A stretch of 64,000 nt of DNA from Pythium myriotylum. Lineage: Eukaryota; Oomycota; Peronosporomycetes; Pythiales; Pythiaceae. Shown here piece after piece: positions 21,073 through 34,417 of this stretch (positions are counted from its first letter, which is position 1; every line of letters starts with the position of its first letter). The notes beneath the pieces were generated by a model. The model was given only the letters and a program-made list of their open reading frames with translations, ran no database searches and had not been told where the DNA came from. The stretch spans positions 124,001-188,000 of the forward strand of contig JALJCQ010000020.1 of the NCBI GenBank assembly GCA_023091665.1. Reading direction: 5' to 3'. The position numbers and the translations under genes were made by a program.

Positions 21073-21480
21073 CGAAGAGGAGCGGTCACTTATCGCCAAA
21101 CCGAAGGATCCCGCCGCCACCACCACCTTCTCAATCAACGTACGGGAAATGCTCAGCGCCGTATACGCCGTTATTGTATGGGGGCCACGATGGAGTCACC
21201 ACGGCCGCACACACGAACCACTCCACGTCCTATGCTGGATCGACAACGTCGCAGCCGTCTCGTGGATCCGCCGGCATCACAGCCGCAACGTGTTTGGTCA
21301 AGAACTCAGCCGAGTACTCTCCTGCGCGGAGCTCATGTTCAACATCACTCTGTCTACATCTCACCTAGAAGGCCCACGCAACACGCTGGCGGATCTTGGC
21401 TCACGGGGGTGGGCTGGCTCCAAATTGACCGAATGGGCTACTCACGTGTCTACATGGACTGAACAGGTTGTACCATTGCA
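21055..21480 (+). pseudogene. DIRS RNase H block, +1 frame, copy 2
   Basis: Same shifted reading frame as copy 1. Confidence 0.72.
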
Positions 21481-22632
21481 GTACCGGAAGATCTACAAGC
21501 CCGTATCATCGACCTCCAATGGAAGTCACTTGCAGACACATCGAGAAAACAATACCTCCGAACTTGGCACCAATGGTGCGACTTCTGCACCACGCACGGC
21601 CTCCCGCGTTGGCTCTCTTCCAGTAACGCCGCCGATCAATCACCACAGCTCACTATGTTCGCAGTTTGCTGCTGGCAGCAGAGCCTCGATGGCACGACTC
21701 TCCGATACGACACCGTACGGAATAAACTCAGCCATGTCCGCTGGTGTCATCAGCTCGCCACCGGCCTCCGACCACAACTCGCACCGCAACACGATCTTGT
21801 CCTCGACGCCATGCGCCGACTCAGTCCGTCCCGCCAAGTCCGAGGGGCCGTCTCCATCCCGATGCTCGAAGCCATTACCTCCGCCTGCAAGTTACACGTC
21901 GCCCAACACCGCGTCATTTGTGGGGCTGCGGTGCTGGGCTTCTTCTTCTGCCTCCGCGGGGCCGAGTACCTCGCCACCAATGGACGCCAACGACATCGAT
22001 ACTGTATCCAAGTAAGTGACATTGCGGTGTTTGACAATGACGGCTTCCGAACCACCAGCTACAACGACGCCAAGATCGTCAAACTCACGATACGTGGCAG
22101 CAAAACCGACCAAGCCGGCCAGTCGACAACCAGAGAACTGACGAAGAGCAAAAGAGCTCCAGTCTGTCCCGTGTATGCAGCTCTGCTACTCCTCACGAAC
22201 GCCAAGATCCTCGGCCTCAACGAATCCAACACACTGTGCTCGTACGAAACCAACCGTGTCCTCACATCCCAGACGATGACGACGGTTCTTCGACGGGCTG
22301 CAACCCGCTGTGGATACGACCCAGTCACGATCTCAACACACTCACTGCGTGTGGGAGGTGCAACCGCCATGCACGCCGCCGACATCAACTCCGACTCGAT
22401 TCGAATGCACGGAAGGTGGGCTTCAAGTGCATACCAACGGTACATCCGTGTAGCACCAGCGACTACAACACGCCACGCCGAACGAATGGCAAGAAGCACA
22501 GCCGCGACTCCAGTGAATCGGCCCGGGTCCTCTCAAGGGGCATCACGAGATCACGATCTCGCCACCCGGGCCGATAACACATCAATGTACTCACCGCTGT
22601 GCTCCCCAAACGTGCTTTCAACGACGGAGTGA
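21463..22632 (+). CDS. DIRS-like tyrosine recombinase, copy 2
   Basis: Same catalytic residues as copy 1 (LRGAEYL, HSLRVGG, HGRW, YQRYIR). The nested inverted repeat lies at 22519-22575. Confidence 0.85.
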   Translation, partial: TGCTIAVPEDLQARIIDLQWKSLADTSRKQYLRTWHQWCDFCTTHGLPRWLSSSNAADQSPQLTMFAVCCWQQSLDGTTLRYDTVRNKLSHVRWCHQLATGLRPQLAPQHDLVLDAMRRLSPSRQVRGAVSIPMLEAITSACKLHVAQHRVICGAAVLGFFFCLRGAEYLATNGRQRHRYCIQVSDIAVFDNDGFRTTSYNDAKIVKLTIRGSKTDQAGQSTTRELTKSKRAPVCPVYAALLLLTNAKILGLNESNTLCSYETNRVLTSQTMTTVLRRAATRCGYDPVTISTHSLRVGGATAMHAADINSDSIRMHGRWASSAYQRYIRVAPATTTRHAERMARSTAATPVNRPGSSQGASRDHDLATRADNTSMYSPLCSPNVLSTTE

Positions 22633-23144
22633 AGGAAACTCTGGATACACCGTTTGGGCTGGATGCCGAATGTGCGATAGATACGCTTGATCAGTGGAGA
22701 GGATTGAATCTAACAGTTGATCAATTCAATTGTTATATCCTCGACGTCATTCGATACCTGGAGGTTCTATCGTGCCTCAGAAACTGTGTTTCGAGTTGTC
22801 TACAGCTCGCGAGTCTCAATTCATTGGTAAACGACCTAGAGATTTGCGCAGTACTCTCGTCTGATAACTCTCTGTCCCTGCAAACATGCGAATATGGCTG
22901 TAACCTGGATCTCGAGATGCATTAGCTTCGAACTTGGTGTCGGGATGAACCCCAGATCCCATCCGTTCTCCCTATCTCCATGTTGAGGTCAGACACCTTC
23001 CTATTGGGCGGTTAGGGGAAGAATGCAAGTTCGAAGATCCACCGAGTTCTGTATGCTTGGTATTGCGTGAATTTCACTTCGGACCAATTTCCTCGATCGT
23101 CTTCCTGCCAGTGAGTGTGAAGCGAGACTTCCAGTGCAGAGAAG

Positions 23145-23248
23145 ATCGCTTCAGAACTATATTAATAGTTCTGAAGTGATCTGAGGAAAGGTGAGCTCCA
23201 TTTTCCGTCGGCTTAAAAGCTGACGGGAAATGGAGCTCACCTTTCCTC
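23145..23248. repeat. Two adjacent stem-loops, copy 2
   Basis: Identical to 10190-10293. Confidence 0.9.
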
Positions 23249-24560
23249 CGACTGTCTTTTACGACCGTGCCATTTGATCGCGTGAAATATCGAAGGAATT
23301 TTTCGAATTGCAAAACTCTTATACTGTACATATGCGACGTTCAGTAGACGCGGCGCGCATCGCGCGAAATACGCACTGTTACTACAGAGTCCTGTCGTTC
23401 GTCAATCAGCTTTCCTGAGTAGAGGCTAAGAGCAAGACGGCAGCAGTGAAGATTCTATTCATCGATGGGTCATGGGTGATGTATGAATGCTCACAAATCG
23501 GTTCATTGGTCGTCTACACTATGATGCGTCCCGTGTTCGTTCGTTCGCTGCATCGCCCACGCTTCCATGCCGAGTCTGGTGCATCATTTTCTCCATTGCA
23601 CGCCCAGACTCCTCAAACTTGATATCGAGGCACACCTGAGATGACGTGTCACAGTCGAGAGAGATGAGAAATATTCCCTGCTGTGAAGATGATTCGGTCG
23701 TGGGAGCGAAAGACGGAGTCAAGCATTTGCTAACCGGTTAGCAATCGATTGATTTTGGCAGCAGAATGGAGATAAGACGCATGAGGAGCTCGCTTCTTCC
23801 TGTACCATTCCTGTAGGTACGTCCATTAACACGCGAAGTCGATGTAGGGAACGCAGGTCCGGCCGGAGACGCCATCCTGGTCGAATCCATGGATGTACAC
23901 TCAGCAGTCGCGCGAACGAGCCCGACTCTTGATGTACATGGCAGTCGCCACGACGGTAGAGCTCACTACGGTACTATTCGACAGTCGCTGACTGGGATGG
24001 GATGTGCAGATCATCTCGACGATCGGAACTAACTCGGCTTGAAGAATACGCTACTGTACAGTGGTATCAATACTACCGTGCGGATGGGTTCACCGAGGTC
24101 AGGCACATGTCGAGGCAATGTGCCTGACCGAGTCGACTGGATGGAGCCTGTGGATGGGATCTGGTTGTTGGTCGACACCCCAGATTCTCGGAGTCTCGTC
24201 TTGCTCGACGGTTCATGCATTCAGATCTCTCCACCGAACAGAGAAAGCATACAGTGTAGCAGTTTCCTTCTCATTAGATCTGGGGTGGTCAGGTTCCCAG
24301 CACAGTAACGTGCTGTATCTACGGACACGACCTGAACACTCAGCCATCGCCGATCTACTCGACGGCGATCTATCTAGACGACGGGCGGACTCACTCGAAC
24401 TCGTTCCCCGAACCAAGACACTAAGCCGGCTATAGGTTTCTAAAACAGGAAGCCAGTAGACCTCACTTTGCTTCTTTTTCTGTGATTGTTGGATGATGCA
24501 CAGACGGGCATAGGGGTGTCCTGGCGACACCAGAGGTGGATTCAGTGCAAGTGGTGTTAC

Positions 24561-25198
24561 TCATTCGTCTCTCTCCCACCACTTTGAGAGTCGGTTGACC
24601 TGCTCTAAGATCTTCTTCCGGCCCGTGAATCCTCGATACGCTTTAATTGCCGCGTCGGCTCTTGCCATGATCTCGCGCAACTCGATGGGCAGCTTCAAAA
24701 AGAGCAGACCCGCGTCGTTTGCGACGCCATTGTCTCGCGCGTACTTGTCGATCCACTTGCGTACGTGATCTCTCACGTCTCGCTCGCGCTCGAAGCAAGA
24801 GTCGCGCTGGCGACGGTGCTGTTCCTACGGCAAGCTCCATCCACACATTACTTCGCCAGTCAAAAAAAGAGTCAGCAAATGGGTCGTGGTCGCACCAGCT
24901 TTAGTCGCCGTTGTCTGTTCTCTTTCGCCATGACTGCGCTCGTTCGCTTGCGGCAGCGTCGCCATGAGCGAGACGGAGTTGCGACAGCCGCGGTCCTCGC
25001 TATCGAGTTCCTAGTCGTCGAGACCAAACCCACGAAAACCATGGTCTCTTAACGGACGACGGTCCTGTCGAGGTACCCGACGACGGAGGCATCGTCGTTA
25101 TGGACAGCTTGGACGTCGAAGGCGAGGTCTTTGGCGGTGTATGTGAAGAGGTCAGGGACTCTGTTGGGCTTGGGCGAGAACTGCGCCGTCATTATCAT
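24561..25198 (-). pseudogene. Gene C, copy 2
   Basis: Exon 1 25198-24896, exon 2 24824-24561. It has the same in-frame TAA (25051-25049). The A/G base change distinguishing this copy lies at 25065, within the 5' part of the ORF. Confidence 0.6.
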
Positions 25199-25864
25199 GT
25201 GCGAGAATGAGATAGATTGAAGATACGGTGGTCGACAGGCAACAATTGTTGTTCATTTGGATGGTGGGACTCTGGCGTTCGATGATGCGGTCGATTGCGT
25301 GAAAATAGAGAAAGACTTCACACGAATGGCAGGGCAAATCAACGGAAACCTTTGGATCTCTTCTGACGGGAAATGGAGAATCCTAGTGTAGGAGGAATAG
25401 AGTACTGTAGGAGGCTCCTGCTGTATTCCTTCGGTGATGGGATGTGGCGAAAATACAGAATGAGTTCTTTCCGAGTGCGATGCATTCATCATTGGGATGA
25501 AGACGGGGCCCACAACACAGCAGAGGTGACCGCATCGTTCTGAAAAAAAGACACTCCCATCATTCTGATGAAACAGCCAGTACGTCCTCGGGTATTTCAA
25601 CCACTTGAATTGTCCCCACACACTCGCACACTGCAACAAATACAAACACAGCCTTTTCAAATCTTGCTTGTATAGGCTTCATGCAGTCTGTTGTGAAGAT
25701 TATAAACAAGTTTCTCCGTCACCACAGAGAAAGCCGACAATACCTTTGCGCCTGGCGACCACGAGCTCGTCGACGGTCACGATTTGTGCTGTGTTTCTTT
25801 GGTCGGCGAAGCAATCAAACAGTGATCTTGCTGTACAAACAGCGCCGTTGTTAGCCCCAGCGCG

Positions 25865-25917
25865 AAACCTTTTTCGAGCACGGACGAGTCAGACTCGTCC
25901 GTGCTCGAAAAAGGTTT
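25865..25917. repeat. Perfect 53-bp palindrome, copy 2
   Basis: No base differs from the copy at 12910-12962. Confidence 0.95.
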
Positions 25918-27019
25918 AGTCAGAAGGATTTGCGTGCTGGAAGAAGCCCCTGAAGTGATGAGAGAGGAATACGAATACAGCCGCTAGTCTGTCTTTACAC
26001 GTAACTCACAACGTGAACCTGACATCCCAGATCCAGAGCAAAAGAAACTACTGTGCCGTCGCTGCTCGGTGGGGAGATGTGAATGATCGAACAGACCAGC
26101 GAGACTCCGAGAATCTGGGGTGTCGACCAACAACCAGATCCCATCCTCGGACCCCATCCCGTCAACTCGGTCAGGCACATTGCCTCGACATGTGCCTGAC
26201 CTCAGTGAGCCCAACTGCACCGCACCGTACCACTGTATCGTATTCTTCAAGCCGAAGATGATGTGCACATCCCATCCCAGTCAGCGACTGTCGAATAATG
26301 ACCTCTACCGTCGTGGCGACTGCCATGAACATCAAGAGTTGGTCTCGTTCGCGTGACCGCTGAGTGTGCTTCCGTGGATTCCACCGGGATGACGTCGCCG
26401 GTTGGACCTGCGTTCAGTACATACATCGACTTCGCGTGTTAATAGACATACCTACAGGAAGAAGCGAGCTCGTCACGCGTCATTCGCCATTATGCCGCCG
26501 ACGCCGATCGATTGCTAACCGGTTAGCAAGCGCTCTGTTCCGTCCTTTCACTCCCCCGAAGGAAGCATCTTCACAGTAGGGAATACTTCTCATCTCTCGC
26601 GACTCTGACAAGTGGTTAGACGCCATCTCAGGTGTGCCTCGATATCAAGTCTGAGGAGTCTGGGCGTGCAATGGAGAAAATGTCCTGTTTCTGCTAAAAG
26701 GCCGTCGTCATCAAGTCTCCTGTCCTTCGACTTTTTCTTCACGACCACGTAGGACTCTTCTTCTTCGCGAGTGGGCAAGTCTCCACGACCACGCCGACCA
26801 CGCCGCGACCGCCCTCGCCCTCGTGTACCCATCCATCCACGCATCTATAGATGCTTCGATCCCTTCATCGTTCCATCCGCGACCGATGGTTCGCCTTTGC
26901 TTGTTCGTGTTGAAGTGGCACACTGTGCCGAAGCAGATGCGAGGTGGGTCGCGCAGTGTGCCGTTAGTCATTCTCCAATTGGCTCTCGACCTCTCTCACC
27001 GTTTCCACACATAACGCCC

Positions 27020-27780
27020 ATGAGTGTCCACGCACCGCACGTTGCCTCCTACTTCCTCGACCACGATTACCACCACTACAATCTCCCACGGCAAACACCA
27101 CTTGACGTCACGTGCTGCAGCACGGCCGAGCGAGACCTCGTATACCTCGACGCGCTCTATACCCAGGACGACTCTCTCGACAGCGACTTTGTCAACGCCT
27201 TTGTGGCCGAGCTTCCGTCGTTGCTCACCGACAAGCTTAACATCACAGTCTCCACGCCGCGCGTCACAGTCTCGACGTCTGCTCCCACCCAACGCAAGGC
27301 ATCGTCCACTGCCAAACCCACCAAACCACCTGCAAGACGCATCCGCAAGCGCAAGCGCTCCGACAAAGAGAAGCAGAAAGAGAGCTCCGAGCGACACGCC
27401 AGACAGGTAAAGTAACACGCTCGTAGTCTTGTCTAGACTGACTGTGACAGTGGTGGCGATACCACCATCTCAGCACAGCACACGAGTAGACCCCTCAGCT
27501 CTGACCGTTGCTTGCTCTGTCTGTATTACAGCTCGAGTTTCGTCAGCGTCGCCGAGTCTGTCTCGACAAAGAAGCTCAGCTCCGGCGCCATATCCGACGC
27601 TGGGTCCACCAGTACGCGGCTGTGATCGGGATGGCAGCCGACGAGACCATCTTGCCGTATCTTCCTTCAGAGTTACGTGCGATCATGGACAGGTCCGACG
27701 CGTCGATCGCCACATTTCGCGGGTTTGCAGGTGTGACTTTGCTCACGGAAGCGATCAACCAGCTCCCGTTGTGGTGGTAG
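27020..27780 (+). CDS. Gene A, copy 3 (chimeric)
   Basis: Exons 27020-27406 and 27532-27780. It is identical to copy 2, including the chimeric pattern. Inr-like site at 26966-26981. Confidence 0.7.
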
Positions 27781-27957
27781 ATGTATGCTGTTGTCACTCA
27801 TCAGAATCTCCGTCTACATAAGCCTCCTGTGAATATTGATCGTCGCAATACGTACTAGTACATACAACGTCCCGATGGCTCAGTTGTCAGACCGTGTGAT
27901 ATCAACCTAATGGTGGATAGAGTGTCCAATCTTGCCGCCACCTAGGCAAGATGCAGT

Positions 27958-28081
<124 letters not shown>

Positions 28082-29024
28082 ACTCTCAATCGAGTTACCA
28101 TTCGGTTACGCTAGAGAGGAGCGACATGCGCTACAACTGCGACTTCTGTCATCACCACTTAGTGGCGACTCTTCGAGACGCACCCGCGGGATACGATGTT
28201 TGCTGACAGCGCCTCGCACATGCAATGTCAGGATCATGCTGTGCGACCGCGACAGACGCGAAAATAGCACCCAACACAACAGCAAAAAACTTCGTGTTGA
28301 CTGCTAAGCCCCGATGAGCTGACGCTAGGTAGGTCGTCGAGGATTGCGAGAGTGTCTGACTCCATCTGTCTAGGGCTTAAAAAAACATCTTGTCGACTGG
28401 TTGACTTGAGAAGTACCGGTACATGGGGAAACGATATGTGGGTCCTGAGACAGAGGATTCGAGAATGAGCGCTTTTGAAGTATGTTCGCCCTAGGACTTC
28501 AGCTTGTCAAAGGTGTTAACCTTCGAGCCTGGCCGAAGCGCTTGAACTAAACCATACTCTCTTACGACTCCACAACCACTGAACCGTTGCCAACCTGAAG
28601 TTGCTCTAGGCAACTCCAAAGCGCGGTGGAGGACCTGCGGCTAGGGTGCGCTACGAATCTAGGAGTAGAGAGCTAGACGCTCTGAGGATCTCCAACGATC
28701 TCACATGAGCGTGATCGAAGTTGTCGAAACCAGTCAAGCAATTCCGATTCACTAGTTGAACTCGTTAGCCTTCATCATCATCTCCCACACGAGCGTGGTC
28801 CAAGCCGGTACAAAAGCAGGAGCAGAGGAGTATGAGCTGGAGCTGGGGTTGGTGGGTACGTTGGGTTACCCTACTTAAGCACCAAGTTCCGTGATATTCA
28901 GATCGAATAGACTTTCATTGTCTCGTGAATATAGTGACAGATAACCAAAGTCGCGGTCCAATAGGCGCAAGCAAAATGTACTCGAGAAATATGTACGATC
29001 ACCTTAAGTATGCAAATGTGCTGA

Positions 29025-29869
29025 CTACCACCAGTTGTACATATTGTTCACGAACTCTAGGGTCCTCTTCTTTCCCGTGAAGTTTTGATACGCTTCCCGA
29101 GCAGCCTCCGATCGAGCCATGATTTGTCGTAGTTCAACAGGGAGGAAGAGAAGAATCCGCTGATCGACACCTTCGCCAATCGCCCCGGCGTACTGATGGA
29201 TCCACAGCTTTACGTACTGCCACACATGTCTCTCCGTTTGGAGGCATGTTCGGCGCAACTCGCGCACTTCAGCCTGAGAGCCAGATGGAGTTCGAATTAA
29301 TGTTCATAAAACTCCATTGCATTGCCGTATAGCTTACCGCTCGCCGCTGACGCCTTCGCCTCTCTCTCCGTGTGGTGTTGCTTTCGAACGCGGCGACGCT
29401 TGCTCCCTGGTAGTTTCGCGGGTCCTCGGAATCGCCGGCGAGTTGCTGTGACTTGAGTTTTGACAAGGTTGACCGTCGCATCAGTTGGTAGGAAGTCGTC
29501 GGTGGCTTCACTGCGCGGGTGGCTCGGTGTGATCGGGTCAATCACGATGAGACTCGCAAGGCTATGGATCTCGCTAGATTTAAGAACGAGACCGCGCAGG
29601 GAGAAGTTGCTATCGCTCATGGTCGACTTTTCCGAAATGAACTTGAAGCAAGCGTCACTCAGCATGCTGCCGAACAGACGCGACGCGGCATGGGAAGCCT
29701 GCCCATCCACCAAGGAAGGCATCCGATCCAACTGTAAGAGGTTGAGGCGCTGCCTAACCAACAGGTTAGGCATCATGTATCGACGCCTAACCACTTGTGT
29801 GACTTCGATCCATTGGTTTCGGTGCATGTGGACGTTCAACCCCTGGTCTCGCTGCACCGTGCAAGTCAA
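29025..29869 (-). CDS. Gene B, copy 3
   Basis: Exon 1 29869-29338, exon 2 29266-29025, with the same intron and translation as copy 1. Confidence 0.65.
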
Positions 29870-30202
29870 CGACTTGGTCTCTTCTCACGCGACTTTAGTG
29901 AAGAGACTTAGTTAATCGTACGTTTTGGAGTGCAAGCGGAATACTACGTAGCCATTTCAGAACTTTGATATAATGTGCATCTGTTGGCAGAGGCCAAAGA
30001 GCCAGTTTCCGGAACCAGGTGGTGCAAGCATCCGCCTCAGCACGAAGGCCAGCATCTCCGATCGACTGGCCTCGAAGAGGCCTTCATTTCCCACAAGAAA
30101 GTAGCCCAGAGTAGCCGTAGCCTAGTCATTCTGCATCTCTCCGAGCAACGCTCACAGCAACTACAGCGACAAGTAACCAAGACGTTCGACAACATCCTCA
30201 CG

Positions 30203-32305
30203 ATGAGTAGTTCTCAGTTCCACGTCCTCCTTATGCCGGAAGACTTCATTGGAGCATCTCCGAGTGACCACCCAGTCTATGCTACTGTGGTGTCTACCTC
30301 CAGCACGCAGGCAACGGTGGGTCTCCTCTCCGCGCCGCACGTGACTGCACAAGTCCGACTCGCCACCGCCCGTGCACGCCGCGTGGACCCTCACGAACTC
30401 GACGCTGGCGCTGTCGGTGAGTAGCTTCGTAAGCCAGTCGTTGGCGTCCACGATGGTCTCTACGTCTACGGCCAAGTAGTCGCCTACGATGGCTCTATGG
30501 TCACCATTCGTACGACGAGTGGTGAAGTCGAATCCACGTCAGACGACCTCGACGAAGTCGCCCCCGTCCTATGTTTCCTCCTCGCCCACGCGCAGTTTGA
30601 TACATCGACAACCACGCCGGAGGTACTGTCCCAGTACCACGTTACCATTCTCGATCGGCTACTCGGACGCCCAGGTCGCACCCGCCGTGGGCGCACCCAA
30701 CCGCAACCACCAGCACCTACACGGTCCATCCCACGCCTACTAGCCGGTATCGTGCCAACTCGACTCCAACCAGCACCGGGTGAGGTGCAGGAGTGGATTC
30801 AGGCAGACTCTGGCACCACAACATCCGTCAGCTCCCGACATGCCATCGACTTTGCGTATTTCATCGACGGTGAACGCCCAATCCCGCGTAGTCTACTAGC
30901 CGCCATCGGCCGACGGTTCGACGAAGATCCCTCGCTCTCCTCTGTGAACGAGCAACGCACGATGGGCGGTGACGCAGTATCTCCGACAACGACGCTTGCC
31001 CGCCTGCACGGCGCAAACCGACACACCCTCTCCAGTCCACCCGACACTGACCAAGACCCGCTGGATCAACTCGACGCACTGCTCGAAGCCGTCAACCCGA
31101 CACAGCCACCAACAGTCACGATCCCCCCGACGGCACCAGCGAGCGTTCCCGCAGATCGTCCCGCTGGCGCCAGTATGCATGCACGGGTCCTTGAGGCCAT
31201 CGCCGACAAACCCGAGCTGGTCAGGTTTTATCTCAGTATGTGCCAAACAACCAACGCGCAGTCAACCGGCGACAACCAACCACCGACGAAGCGCCCGCGA
31301 CTGGAAGCGATATCAGACCTCGTAGAGGCAACCGAACGCCACGACAGAAGACCAAAACACGAGTTTCAGCCGAGCAAGATCCAACAAGCAATCCAGCGCA
31401 CACTCGGCTCCCCCGAGTACAAAGGTAAGGAACCCATGGAAATTGTTGAGGCCATGCTGTCCTCGCGCGCCACAAAGTTCAAGCCGATCCCCGCCGTCAT
31501 TATCCGTGTGTTTGCCTTCGAGTTTGGTGCACGAGGACTCTCGATCATGCACTTCACACGTTTTGATTTCGCCGCCAAACGCGCGTGGTACGCCTCTGCA
31601 TCCTGCAACCTCAACAACTTCAGTGCCTCCATCTCGTTGCCAAAGCCCGACCGGCCAACCTCTCTCGACGACCTATCGAACGTCCTCACCGTCCTACACG
31701 TGTTCGTCGACGAGTTTATGGACCACGAGACGTCACGTCTTGTATCGTCGTCGCGCGAGTTTGTCGAAGAGCTCCGATCATTCAGCACATGGAGTCCGAG
31801 CGACGTCGAGACACTCACGTTTTGATTTGACAGTCTGTTCGAGTCGTACCGTGCCGCGACAGAGGTTGATTGTCGCCAGGGATCCGCCACTCGATGTTTG
31901 GTCCGCAGCAAACTCTCACTCCAAGGCCCAGACCTCCAGAGTGTATTGTACATCATCCAGTCCGAGCGATTCGCCGCGATACAACGGAGCCCGACGAATC
32001 CCAACGCTCCAGCCGATCACTCCCGCCAGCAGCATCAGTACCATCAACGCCACGACCAGAACCGCACACACCAGAACCGACCTCGCACGAAGACGCCACA
32101 AGAAGTCATCGACGCTCTTCCCCGTCGTGGTCGACTTACAGCCTGCATGAAGTACCTGTCCCGAGGTGGATGCAGCAGCAAATCTGACGAGCGATGTGCG
32201 TTCCCCAATCATGTTCATCTTATTCCCGAAGAAGGACTTCATCCCGTAGTATTCAAGCACATCGAAGAAAAGATGGGCGGCGTCCGCGATGAACTACGCC
32301 GCTGA
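30203..32305 (+). pseudogene. DIRS gag-like ORF, copy 3
   Basis: Same as copy 1, with both internal stops retained. Confidence 0.65.
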
Positions 32306-32425
32306 CTCGCTTTCGACATTCGCGACCCCGACCGTTCCAGATCATCCGCACTCTCGCCCGCAACTGCCGACTCCACCGCCCGACCCCATCCACAATCGCC
32401 CGCCCAGCTGAAAGAAGCCCATACC

Positions 32426-34009
32426 ATGCCAACGCCGCCGCGCTTCTCTGTCAATGCAAGCACCGCTACAGTCGTCCGCTCTCGATTGCTTGAAACACTG
32501 CACATGTACGAATCCGCCCGGCGACAAGGCCTCGTGTCCGCCTTCGTCACGGCAGGCATCCGTCCGCCACGATGTCTCGTTAGCACATCACAAACCGCTG
32601 GTGAATCCGCTCTTGACCGCGAATTGGTCACCGCACTTTCGCAGCTCGTGTCCCGAGAACACCTGAGCCTGCCCGAACTCGTTGAAACGTGGAGAGCAGA
32701 ATCGCCGACCGTCCCACGACCGAATAAAGCACTCGACCCCACATGGCTCAATATCCTACTCCACGACTACCCACTCCGTACCGCTGTTGTCGACGCCGCA
32801 AGTCGAGGCGTCACGCACATGTTCATATCACCACGTCCTCCGGACGTCACGCCCGTCGACAACCACGGTAGTGCACGAAGATACAGAACCGCCCTCGAAC
32901 GTAGCCTTGCAGACGGCCAGCGTTCAGGAACATACCTCGTCGTGACTACAACCGCCGCACTTCAGTGGAAACAGCTACGGTACAGCCCCTTCGGCTGTGT
33001 ACCGAAGAAAGACGCGGATCGATCGATCGAAGCCCGCCTGATCCACGATCTCTCTTGCCCACAGCAATCGTCCACTAATGCGTGCTCCGACCAGTCCCAA
33101 CTGCCGTTGCTTCTTTTCGAATCTGTACAACGCATTGCCTGCCGCATAGAAGAACTCGCGGTCAAAAACCCCGGTCACACGATCAAAATGCTCAAGGGAG
33201 ACGTCAAGAGTGCGTTCAGACACATACCAGTCGCGTCATCGCTCGCCGCGCACTTTGCAGGTTCATATCTCCACAACCTCACCGTCGTCGACCTATCGCT
33301 CCCTTTTGGTTGGACCGGTTCTCCTGCCCACTACGGGGCCTTCGGTGGTGCCGTGTCGTTCCTTGTGAGCCGCGAAAGCCCTCGGTCACTCGACCCATAC
33401 GACAGCGACTCGGAGCCATTCTTCTCCTTCGTTTGGGTTGATGACCATGTGCTGATAGAACCCGACATTGGCCGTCGCACAGAACTTGCCGAGGCTGCTC
33501 TCCGGCTGAGCATGCTGGCTGTCCTCGGGCCAAACGCAATCAACGACAAGAAATTCTCGTCTTGGGAAACGTCCCTGCAAGCCCTCGGTCTCATATGGGA
33601 CACAACCATGCGATGTGTATCGATGCCACCGGATAAGGTCAACAAGGCAACAGCAAGAATAGCCAAAGCTCGATCGTCCCAGTCTGTGTCAAAGCACCAA
33701 CTCGCACAGCTTCTCGGGTCACTCCGTCACGTTGGTCTTTGCTGTCGAGCAACCCGCGCCTTCCTCCAGCGTCTCCACGGTACGTGGCGACGTGCTCCAC
33801 TATTCGGCACCGTCCGATTGTCCACCGACGAACTCGACGACTTAAATTGGGTTGAAACGCTGCTCACGCACAACGCCGCATCCAACGTGCCGACGTGTGT
33901 CCTCGCAGGCACGATATCGCCCTCCATCAACCTCTTTATGGACGCAAGTGACGAAGGCTTGTGTGTCCTCTTCCCAGCCGCTCGAGAGTACATCCGGGGT
34001 TCAATTTGA
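32426..34009 (+). CDS. DIRS-like reverse transcriptase, copy 3
   Basis: 527 residues, identical to copies 1 and 2. Confidence 0.88.
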   Translation: MPTPPRFSVNASTATVVRSRLLETLHMYESARRQGLVSAFVTAGIRPPRCLVSTSQTAGESALDRELVTALSQLVSREHLSLPELVETWRAESPTVPRPNKALDPTWLNILLHDYPLRTAVVDAASRGVTHMFISPRPPDVTPVDNHGSARRYRTALERSLADGQRSGTYLVVTTTAALQWKQLRYSPFGCVPKKDADRSIEARLIHDLSCPQQSSTNACSDQSQLPLLLFESVQRIACRIEELAVKNPGHTIKMLKGDVKSAFRHIPVASSLAAHFAGSYLHNLTVVDLSLPFGWTGSPAHYGAFGGAVSFLVSRESPRSLDPYDSDSEPFFSFVWVDDHVLIEPDIGRRTELAEAALRLSMLAVLGPNAINDKKFSSWETSLQALGLIWDTTMRCVSMPPDKVNKATARIAKARSSQSVSKHQLAQLLGSLRHVGLCCRATRAFLQRLHGTWRRAPLFGTVRLSTDELDDLNWVETLLTHNAASNVPTCVLAGTISPSINLFMDASDEGLCVLFPAAREYIRGSI

Positions 34010-34417
34010 CGAAGAGGAGCGGTCACTTATCGCCAAACCGAAGGATCCCGCCGCCACCACCACCTTCTCAATCAACGTACGGGAAATGCTCAGCGCCGTA
34101 TACGCCGTTATTGTATGGGGGCCACGATGGAGTCACCACGGCCGCACACACGAACCACTCCACGTCCTATGCTGGATCGACAACGTCGCAGCCGTCTCGT
34201 GGATCCGCCGGCATCACAGCCGCAACGTGTTTGGTCAAGAACTCAGCCGAGTACTCTCCTGCGCGGAGCTCATGTTCAACATCACTCTGTCTACATCTCA
34301 CCTAGAAGGCCCACGCAACACGCTGGCGGATCTTGGCTCACGGGGGTGGGCTGGCTCCAAATTGACCGAATGGGCTACTCACGTGTCTACATGGACTGAA
34401 CAGGTTGTACCATTGCA
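33992..34417 (+). pseudogene. DIRS RNase H block, +1 frame, copy 3
   Basis: Same shift as copies 1 and 2. Confidence 0.72.

Larger units (their letters stand above)
17032..22632 (+). mobile_element. DIRS-like retroelement, copy 2
   Basis: Same gene order and same lesions as copy 1 (stops at 17485, 18886 and 19366; RNase H in the +1 frame). Confidence 0.85.
23585..26682. mobile_element. Long-inverted-repeat segment, copy 2
   Basis: Arms 23585-24298 and 26011-26682; the 18-bp palindromes are at 23727-23744 and 26512-26529. Confidence 0.75.
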